Program-made: the position numbers and the translations under genes
In this document: positions 11,901 through 21,800 of the stretch, piece after piece
Numbering within the stretch: the stretch's first letter is position 1
Layout of the letters: each line of letters begins with the position of its first letter
Source of the DNA: Diphasiastrum complanatum
Lineage: Eukaryota; Streptophyta; Lycopodiopsida; Lycopodiales; Lycopodiaceae
DNA length: 64,000 nt
Assembly: GCA_029204225.1 (NCBI GenBank)
Contig: CM055095.1
Span: 57,365,898-57,429,897, forward strand
Reading direction: 5' to 3'
The notes under the pieces: model-generated
Databases searched by the model: none
The model's input: only the letters and a program-made list of their open reading frames with translations
What the model was told of the DNA's origin: nothing

Positions 11901-13659
11901 CGGTGCCAAATTTCCAGGTTCTTTGAGGATAGTAGCTCGCTGGTCTGATTGCAACCCAACTGGCTCATTTACTTCTGATTTGAGACCCAAAAAGTATTTC
12001 AATTTCTGATTTTGGTGTCTCCCTACCCTCGCTGGCTGGACAGCCACCTGTCTGGCCCAATTTTCTAAAATTGAAGGTCCAAAACTTGCTTGAAACTCTG
12101 ATCTGACTTCAAGTAGTAGGTCGCTGGTCTGTGGCAATCTAGTTTGATGTTCAAACTACTGAAAAATCCTCAAAAACAGTGATGAAAAACTAATTTTTCA
12201 TCTCCCTGTCCAGCGCTGGCCCTGCTAAGAAAAAGTGTTTGAAATCCCTTCAAATTTCCTTAGATTTCTCTGAAATTTCAGAGGTAGATTTCTGATCCCT
12301 CAGCGATGGATCAGCACCACCCTTTCTCCTCAAAAAACCGCTCTGATTCCCTGAATCTGATGGCAAAAGTCAGAGATGAAGACTAAATTTACAGCGCTGG
12401 ACCTGCTCTAGAAATTTTAACTAATTTCTCTCTGACCAGCAAGTAAATCCACCAAGATTTCCTCAGTAGGAGACTGTTCCTACAGCGAGTCTCCTCCTCT
12501 ATTTCTTTCTGAGAACTTGAAGAAGTTCTGAGCAATCTAGCTACTTTCTCCACTGTTGAAAACTAAGTTCCCTAGGATGGAGATGGCTCTGATACCAAGT
12601 GTAATAGATCCTAACACCACAGTAGGGCAAACACTAACTGATCCACCCAACCTTGCCTACTCCCTGATATAGAGTAAGCCCCTCCTAGCCCAGTGTGAGG
12701 ATTGTTAGCATGCTACTGCCAAGTGTCGGCCACGTGGCACTGACGTGGCCGACTGCACGTCGGGACCCAACTGGGGGCCCTATCCTGCTGACAGGGTCCC
12801 TAGGCTGTGTTAGGCCCGCCATGGCTATGGACCGTGCTGGGGCACACTACTCACACTGTCTTGCCCTGTTGGTCATGTACGCTGGACACGACCCTGAATG
12901 TGGTATCTGACCTATCTGTGTTCTCTAGGGTTCGGCACTGGTTACGAGCTCGTAACAGGTAGATACACGGACACTCCCAGATTGCAAAGGATATGTCAGC
13001 TTTGTTCTCTTCACGAGATGGAGGATGAGTTCCATTTCATCTTTCGTTGTCCAGTATATTATGAGATCAGGGGGCGTTACCATTGTTTATACAGAGATAC
13101 CCCTCTCACGTTGCGATCGTTCCTCGAGTATCCAGACTCCAGATGTGTAGGTCTTCTATTGAGAGAGATGTTTACTTTACGAGCTTCACTTCTACCTACC
13201 ACAGATATGGATCACAGCCAGGCTCATATTACCCAATTTTTCCAGAAGCGAGACAGAGAGGACATTTGCGTTTTGGATTTTGAAGTCCCCACTCGGAGAT
13301 CGAAGACACAGAGAGTCTCACATACTTCTGCTGGATCCAGGATCACTAGATCTTCACGGGCTTCTCGCCAGTCTTCAGCACGCTCCACTACTACTATCAC
13401 TCATTATTTTCAGCTTACTCGTAGCTAGTCTCCTCCACAGAGCAGGTGGTTAAGCTCGTGCATTGTACCCTTGCAAGCTGGTGGTCAAGCTTGGATACTT
13501 CTTCTTCTTAGAGATAGCGAGATAGACATGCTAGTTTCTTGTGTTCTTCTCTTTTTTACTAGTAAATAAGTCCGTATGCGGACAATGCTCCTCACCTTTT
13601 GTACTCTCTTTTGTCTTATGTACCTTTGGGTACCAAAAGACGTTAATAATAATAATTCT

Positions 13660-13696
<37 letters not shown>

Positions 13697-16600
13697 GGAC
13701 CCTGCACAAAACATAAATCTTATTCTAGTCAAAATGTATATATTTTTATGCTTGGTTAGGGTCTGCCTTTTGAAGTTCACGAAGCTTGAGTGGAACACAC
13801 TTACATTTAGGCAGAAAACAGTCCCGATTCGAAACTGTTTTTTTTCCCCTTTTTAGAAAAGAAAAACTTATTTGAACGGTCTGTCTGAATCAGGTTGTTT
13901 CGATACGGCGATTCTTTGAACGCATTGTGATTCGAAGAAACTATGAATCTTAGAATGTTGGCTTTACCAGTGAAGAGGGATATTCATATAAGGGTATTTG
14001 CATTGTCCTTTTCCCATAGCTACATAACTAAAGCAAGAATGTTTCATCTTATCACTGGACAATAAGTGATCACTCTAGAGTATTTGCATTGTCCATAGCC
14101 GCATAATATAGGCAAGAATGTTTCGTTATATGATGGAGTTTCCACCCAGTCTAAACATGTTAAATTGTTGGGGGAAAATCAGAAGAATAAGTTCAAGGTA
14201 GGAATGATAATATTCACATTCTCCACGTTTATTTGCATAATAGTGAAGAGTACACTCAGGTAATAAACCTTATTTCTCACATTGCACGGATTCCCAGTTG
14301 TCCTGGACCATTATGTTCACTCTTTCTTTTTTTTCTGTCATTCGCTTGTGCAAACTCATTTCCTCAAGTTCACATTGTTTTGAGTTGGAAACACATTGGA
14401 ACCGTGTTTTTTAAAGTGTTTGCTTGCTGAGGTGGAATGTCTAAGCATGGAAGGAAGCAAGATTCTAGAAATAGTACAACCAAAAACAGTAAGCTTGAAT
14501 AATTACTGTCAATGCCAGATTCTCTCTTTTACTGAACTTATTGCCTGGTATATCTTCTCTCCCTCATTGTGTCACTCAATTTCTCCCCACAGCTGTTGGT
14601 CTTTCGCATTACACCACAGCTAGTTTCTGGTGATCTATAACTCTCAAAAGGTGATGTTAATGTGTTAAAACATTCCCCAGAAAAACTGGATTCTTTGGTG
14701 TTTCTCAATGAGGAACACTTCCTAATAGTTGTGTAGAGCACTCTTTAATACTCACACTCTATTTGAATAATGTCTGAACTCTGCCAGAAACCCGAGATCA
14801 GTTGGGCAATCTGAGACTTTTGCTATTCGTCCCAATTGCAGCACCCTTTAATCAGAATTCTACCAACTAATCTCTTTGACTTGATTTTAGACTCAGGTTC
14901 CTGCATGCTGTACCATCGAGCTTTTATGACATGGAATGACCTAGTTCATATGCATTTGACTTCACAGGTTAACACGCAGACGTGAAGCCTTGGTGTACAA
15001 TACACCAGATGGCCACATGACACGTGATATTCGAGAAGGTACAGCTAAACTAGGGGATTTGAGATTTAGAATTTTGGATACCGCAGGCTTGGAAACAACA
15101 GCGGAGCCCAATAGTATCTTATCAAGAACAGCAGGACTTACAGCAGCTGTTTTCCAAAAATGTCATACAGTACTTTTCTTAGTCGATGCGAGGTACTTTT
15201 TTTGGGTGCGCATCTGCTCTTAATTCTGGCTGTATATTTAGTTCCTCTGCAGTGTCATAATCTAGTCTTTGTAACTATTCCTAAACTCTACACAATATGT
15301 AGCTGTTTACTTTCTTGTACCTCTTTGACGTAGAAATTTCTTTAATGAATGTCCGAGAAGTTGTAGTCACATTCTTTTTTAAGAAGTGTGAACCTGATCC
15401 CTGATCTCTATGTACCGCAGAGCTGGTATGCAGCCACTTGATGCGGATGTTGGAAAATGGCTTCGAAGGTATGCAAAATCATTGCACACAGTCTTAGTGC
15501 TGAACAAGGCAGAAGGCATACACAGTGACCCTAGTGGCAAACTTCTGGCAGTCATGGGCGAAGCGCATAGTTTAGGATTTGGGGAGCCGGTAGCAGTTTC
15601 TGCTGAAACTGGTGAAGGAATGACTGATTTGTTTGATTGCCTCCAGCGACTGCTAGGAAAGGCTGAGATTCACGTCACTGATCAGGAAGCAGGTACTTTA
15701 AAAGTTGGTGATTCATGGTTGCAGCAGATTAAAAATGCTCCCAGTCTTTAACGTTCTCAAGTATAGACAATGTACGATTGGCAAGTGTTTGTCTACTAGT
15801 TATATTATCTTTTGCGTTATCGCTCCTATTTAATGTGCTTCTATGTGAGGCCCATGATTCTGGGATGTACATGTGGTAAGCTTAGACGTTGTGGAGCAGC
15901 GTCCTAAATAAATCTGTTTTTTTTTAAATTTAAGGGGCCTGATTAGGGCCTCATATGACCTGCACACTTGAGAGAGAAAAAGAGAAAGAGAGAGAGACAT
16001 TAATGTCTTTTCATGCCAGAAGGCATATAATACCAGGAAAGTACATTTCAAGTATGTTGAATCAATGGAGCATATCAAATGTCTCGAAAACAAGACAACT
16101 AATAAAAACTACCTCCAACTTTTATCTAAGAAGAGAATAAACATAGTATCAACGTAGCGCAGATAGCACGTTTAAAAGACAATATTAGACAACTCTTCAA
16201 AACTCGTACTCGAACTTTGAACCAACTCTAACTCAATTCTATGAAGATCTCTCAACAAATCTGATAATGCCATCTTTATAAGTGGGCCTTTTTCCTGTAA
16301 CTTTGGCTTCTTGTTGAGCATTCTTGTGTTCCTCACTTGGACAAAAGCTAGGTCTTCATACAAATAGATATTTGTAGCCCGTAATTTTGATTGCTGACGC
16401 AATGCTTCCCATCGAGAATCTGCAGATGTGAAGCATATAACCAACGTATTTGGATCTTTCTTCAATCTTGGTACGACAAGCTTTCTCAACCCCTTTACTA
16501 TGATGTTGGAGATTATCCTCTTAAAATATCTTGGCATCCTCAAAGACATCCCATGACATTGGAATGCCTCTCACATGAACATTTAAGGCTTTTTGTTTAC

Positions 16601-18754
16601 GTAATCGACTCTCAATAATCATAGCTGCAATAAATGAAATTGGAGCACTTGATTTACCTTTACTGTAATCCTGAGTAAAGAGCGAAGCCCATGTTTTAGT
16701 AGCTTCCTTATGCTGAACCAATTCCTGGTCTAACGCTTCAATTACGGAGACCGTTTGAATGGGTACATGTTCTTTACTTTGATGAAACTCCATTGTTTAT
16801 AACTTGTTCTGAATGTAAATGAATATTGTCTTCCTTCAAATATATGTTATCCTCCTTGATTGTGGCGTCTGCCCTTCGATAGACGTTTTTGTAATGTTTA
16901 GTTGTGATCACCTATTCGAAAGTTGTGTGGTAGGATTCAAATGATTTATGGTGATCAGCAAACATGCTCTGGTGATCAATGAGTTCTTAGATTTTATGTA
17001 TATTATCATGGAAGATCTGAAAATAGTCAAATGAAGATAAGGTGAGAACTGTAATAGATTCATCAAAAGCCAAGATAGGATTTTTTTAGATAGGATCGAC
17101 AATAGGAAGAGATAGGTTCTTGCATTCTCAATGATCATGGAAACCATGTTTGCTGTGAAGAAAGAGAAACTGGAGGGATGAGGGAATATAACAATGGAGG
17201 CATTAGTAGGGATAGTGTAGAGTGTCATATATTTGGTCCAACAATGTAGATCACTCAACAACGAGGGTGGATGCACTCTCTCCAAAAATGTCCCAAAGTA
17301 GCTAAAAGGAACTATCAGTCCCTTCCCATCATTACTTTCGCATGTTCCCTTTTTCAAGCAATAAGTACGACTACATAGATGTCTAAGGTTATGTAGAAGA
17401 TGGGGGGTATGAATCTGAGCATGTTTAACCTGTAAGTAAAGTTGTTTACATGCCTCATCATGCACGGGTTGGTGTGGATGATGGGAATGTTTGTGGAGGA
17501 ATGTTAAAGATGTGTAGACGGAAAGGCGAGAGGAGGTGTATGGAGTGTAGCGGTGAGAAAAGTGGCTTGGGACTGAAGTGGGCTATTGTCTAGCAAGTAT
17601 TGGAGTAGGGAGGAGAGGGAGTCCTGGTATAGCTATATACTCATGGCTAAAGGTGTATCTGGGCACTCGTGTCATGGTGTGAGGAGTGGAATGTCATGGT
17701 ACCAAGGTGTAAGGAGAGAAAGGAGTGATCTGATAAGGTGGTAGGGGAAACAATAACGTCGGATATGAATGGTATGAGAGATAGTGACCATAGAAAATAA
17801 TCCACGACATTGTGGCCACCACTATGAGGGTGGCATATATAGTCACTTGAATGTAGCCATCTTACCAGGTGATTAAGAATGGCTAGCTTGTGTACCTGCC
17901 TCAGTTGAAGAAAATGCTCACCATAGATAGTGATTAGTCCCCTAGTGTCAGCTAATAGCATGGTAATACCAATGTTGGCATCGTGTAATGCATGTATCCT
18001 CAAGGGATTTGCTACAATAGTTCGAAATTTGACCTGTCTAGGGGCCGTCTTGGCATTAAAATCCCCCATGAGAAGCACATGATCACGCTCATGGTAAAGG
18101 AGAACATCATGGAACAAATTGCATAAGGAGAGCTTGTACTAGGAGAAAAATAACAAGTACCATTGTCCAACCCAATATATCTACAAAGTAACCGAATCCA
18201 AAGCTAGCGTGCCTACCTCGTCATGTCTAATCACCTCATTGATGGACTGCAATGAATCCTTGTATAGACATGCTATTCTTCCTGATCTTCTACCTTCGAC
18301 AAATCTAGTCTTTGGCCGAAATAAAGAGTCCTATTTTAAATTTTGAAAATATGGCAATACCTTTTGTTGACTATCATGCGTCTCGATAAAAAGAAGAGTA
18401 TACACAACCATCCATGAAATAAGAGAGAAAGAAGAAGAAAGAAAGAAAGCTTTATTAATGTCCTTTCCATGCCAAAAGGCATATAAGACTGATGAAGTAC
18501 ATGTCAAGTATGTGGTAACCATGGGAGCGTGTAAAACGTCTCCAAAGCTGTAATAAAGAAAACATCTAGTACAAACTAAATAGACACGTAAGCAAGAGCG
18601 CGTGTGCATAATAGTCATATGTATCCGTGTCAAGATGTCAAGACTGTGCTGATGTTGCTGCTGCTGCTGTAGAAAGATGTAATGCGAGCCGCAACATGAG
18701 AAAGCACTGGAGCCTGCTGGCGTCGTCTATGAGCGTGCATGTGCATGTGCATGT

Positions 18755-18817
<63 letters not shown>

Positions 18818-21800
18818 CACATAGTCTCTCTTGACAAGTCAAGACCAAACCCTTTGAACTCTTTTATTTTAAAGCATAAAAGCAAAGTTGTATAAAGTCT
18901 TACATTACAAGGTACCATAAAGCGAAGCAAGTTTTAGGATACTCAGCTGTTACCTGCCACCATCCTACAACACAAAACCGCACGAGTTAGTACAGTGGGG
19001 AAGACAGGTGTCATAGTTGAGCATCAGTTGTTATCCATGTTCGAAACAGTTACGAATAGAGCCACAGCTGATCTAAAGCTAAGCTATGAAAGCATCACAT
19101 AAGCAAGATTAAGCTATGAAAGCAGCACATAAGCAAGACTTAACCCTAGAAAGCAGGAAAGAGAGAGATTAAGGAGACTAAAGAGAGAGATCAATATCAT
19201 CAGCTGAATAACATTTGACACAGTTTCCCTACTTATAGCCAAGAGGAAGCCCTAAAAGGAAGGTTCCGGTGGCTAGGGCCCAACTGGGAGGGAAAATAGT
19301 GCGCCCTCCAAGAAGGCCCCCACTCTCCAGTAATATGTCCAAATGGCCTAATAATGAATAATAAGGCCAAAGGCCAACCATATAGTCTAAGTGTCACTAA
19401 TGAATAAAAAAGGGCCCAAGGCCTGCTTATGCATAAAGTAAAGTAAATGTAAATGGACGCGGCGAATGTAATGAGCCGAGTCCATAACTCTCCCTGGCAC
19501 AAAAGGAAAAGACCCAACTGTCGAAAAGAAACTGGATCAAGTAGCAGCAAGCCCTAGTGCATCAACAGCTAGAACAACATCTGATGTAGAGGAATCAACA
19601 AGTGCAGCAAGAGCACGAGCCTGATCCGCAAGTGATGGTGTATGATAAAAGACATCAATAGGCTCCCATGTGGCCTCCTCAATAGGACGGCCATCCCACT
19701 GGACCAAAAACTGAATCTGCCGACGACGTCGACTATGGTATAGACGAACCTGTAATATAGCAGCAGGTAAAAATGGAAATAACTCTGGAGCAGTAGGAAA
19801 CTCAGCATCGGAGAACCAGCACCAATCAACAGGTCCAAATGAAAACCAAGCTATATGTAATAACCAGGAATGCCATATATCCATAGCATCGGCATGGACT
19901 GCAACAAATCTATATGTAGAAACACCAGGAGACGGAAGGATGTCCGTGTACTCATCTAGAAAGATCCTAGCATATAAATACCCTAGATAAGTAATAGTGA
20001 CCATCTGGCAAATATCCTCTGATGAAAAATGTGTAACAGTAAGGGCCAAAGGCGCATGAATCATGTCAGGAACCGTAGAAATATCATGAGGCAGATCACA
20101 AACCTCAAGCAGAGATCCATGGAGTAAAGCGAAAGAAGATACAACCTGATCACCAATAGCAAGGGAACCATCAAACGTGGACCCATGAAGAACCCCATAG
20201 AAATCAGCAAGAACATCGGCCATAACAGACTCAAGAGATGGAGATATAGAGACCAATGGAGAAGATACTGCACCAACCACCGAACCAGGAGGGCAATCTG
20301 AAGTATGCGCAAAAGCAATAGTAGGAATACCACCAAGGTATACGGTCTCAATATCAATGAAACCAAGAATGACCACTGAATACGATATTTGTATCAAGGC
20401 ATATAGGCGCAAGGCACACAACAACAACCTGTAAATCCGAAGCAGCATCAACCTGAGGAAGAGGACCCACAGATGGTGAAAGTGAAGCAACAACTGATGT
20501 ACTCTGAATGGAAAGAAGAGCTGCATCATCAGCCTTTGGCAGGCTACGCATAAACTGCTTCCCGGTAACCAACTGGAAGTCTCCTTGAGAATCAATGCCA
20601 ACAAGTGAGTGTGTAACTGCATCAAGTACAAATGTCAATGTTTGCTGTGTCAAGTCCAGTGTAACTGCTCCAAGAGATGCAAACCAATTAGCACCAAGGA
20701 TAAGATCATAACGCTCCATAGGAATAATGTAAAGATCTACCTGTCCAGAAAAATCTCCAATGCGGTATGGTAAACGCTGAAACATTTGAGAACTAGGAAA
20801 AGAATGGGAACTGGCAACCTCAACTGTGAGAGGCTGTGAAGCAGGAACAGGTGAAGCACGTATCCGACTAGTGATATAACTGCTAATAAAAGAATGAGTG
20901 CTGCCAGTATCAACTAAAGCAATATACTCACGACCTGTAATATGTACACGTAACCGAATGGAGCAAAGACCAGAACGCCCTGTCCAAGTAGCATAGGCAA
21001 GCTGAGCATGGCAAATAGCAGGAAGTAAATTAGTGGAAGGCTCAGAGGATAGGTCAGGCTCATCAAAAATATGAATGTAGATATCGGAATCATCTGGAGT
21101 AGTGTCCTCATGGTAAAAAACAGCAGTAGTAGTAGGGAGAGGCTGACGACAATCATGGGCAAAATGGTCAGGACTCTTACAACGAAAGCAAAGACGCTGC
21201 TGCTGAAGGTCAGCGAACTCTGCAGACGTGTAACGTTGGACAAAAGCAAGTCGAGGAGTCGGAGGACGAGGAGACGAAGGGACAATGGAGAGAGCTGGAA
21301 CAGAAGGGGCAGGTGTAGGGGTGGACGCAGCGGGAAAAGATGAAGCAGAAGGATGGGGTCGGGAGAAGCGGGAAGGAAGAGTGTCAGAGTACTTATGCTG
21401 TAAAGTACTGGCAAGAGACATCGCCTCAACAAGTGTGGGAGGACGGAAGGAAGAAACATCATAACGTAAAGCACCACGAAGCCCAACAATGTAACGAAAA
21501 ATAAGCTCAGTGGGCTATAGATCTGTGAAAAGATAAGAAAGCTCCATAAACTGATCTGTATAAGAAGCAAGATCACTGGTTTGAGTGAGACTACGGAATG
21601 TATCACGTTGGCGGTCGAGCCATTGAGGGTCAATCATAGTATGACGGAGGTCATGGCGAAAAGTATGCCATAAATGGAGCCCTTCCCGATCAGGATCAGC
21701 TCTATAAACTCGCCACCACGTGGCGGCGCGTCCATCTAAATGTAAAGCAGCCAACTGGATCTTCTGAGGATCAGTCTTAGGGTAGATCTGAAAATATGTG

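Larger units (their letters stand above)
11396..12925 (-). mobile_element. Antisense LTR-retrotransposon 5' fragment inserted in LINE copy 2
   Basis: On the minus strand the order is: LTR end (right boundary uncertain, about 12925, down to 12600, terminal TG in plus reading), a two-base gap, a primer-binding site complementary to initiator Met tRNA (12597-12586, TGGTATCAGAGC), a leader of about 0.9 kb without coding, and a gag-like start at 11694. The rest of the element is missing. It splits LINE ORF2 between the RT thumb and the C-terminal block, and the homologous LINE stretch (6350-6840 in copy 1) is absent. Confidence 0.7.
7561..13710 (+). mobile_element. LINE copy 2, near full length, broken by an LTR element
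   Basis: A non-LTR retrotransposon in sense orientation within Der intron 2. Its parts are a 5' UTR with CTGACCTGT-type short repeats (7561-7792), ORF1 (7793-8791), ORF2 with endonuclease and reverse transcriptase (8792-11395), a C-terminal Cys/His block (about 12926-13428), a 3' UTR and a 3' hairpin (13620-13633) with a (TAA)n then (CT)n tail. ORF2 carries frameshifts near 9226-9263 and 10830. It is interrupted at about 11396 by a fragment of an antisense LTR retrotransposon, with loss of about 0.5 kb of LINE sequence. The ORF1/endonuclease/RT layout is L1-like; the clade cannot be fixed by eye. Confidence 0.85.
3541..14967 (+). other. Der intron 2, 11.4 kb, with a sense LINE pair
   Basis: GT-AG intron (gtgaga...ttcacag). 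Positions 3541 to about 5400 and 13760-14967 hold no gene I can recognise; AT-rich intron sequence fills them. About 5490-13710 consists of two head-to-tail LINE copies plus a nested LTR-element fragment, described separately. Confidence 0.85.

Noticed and set aside
15693-15751. Reading Der exon 4 on to the TAA near 15751 as the gene end
   Set aside because: The second G domain and KH-like domain follow in phase after a GT-AG intron, and a consensus donor exists at 15693. Intron retention remains possible.
20914-21633. Leu-rich 239-codon minus frame
   Set aside because: Shadow of the gag-protease frame, which has a CCHC knuckle and protease motif in the other register.
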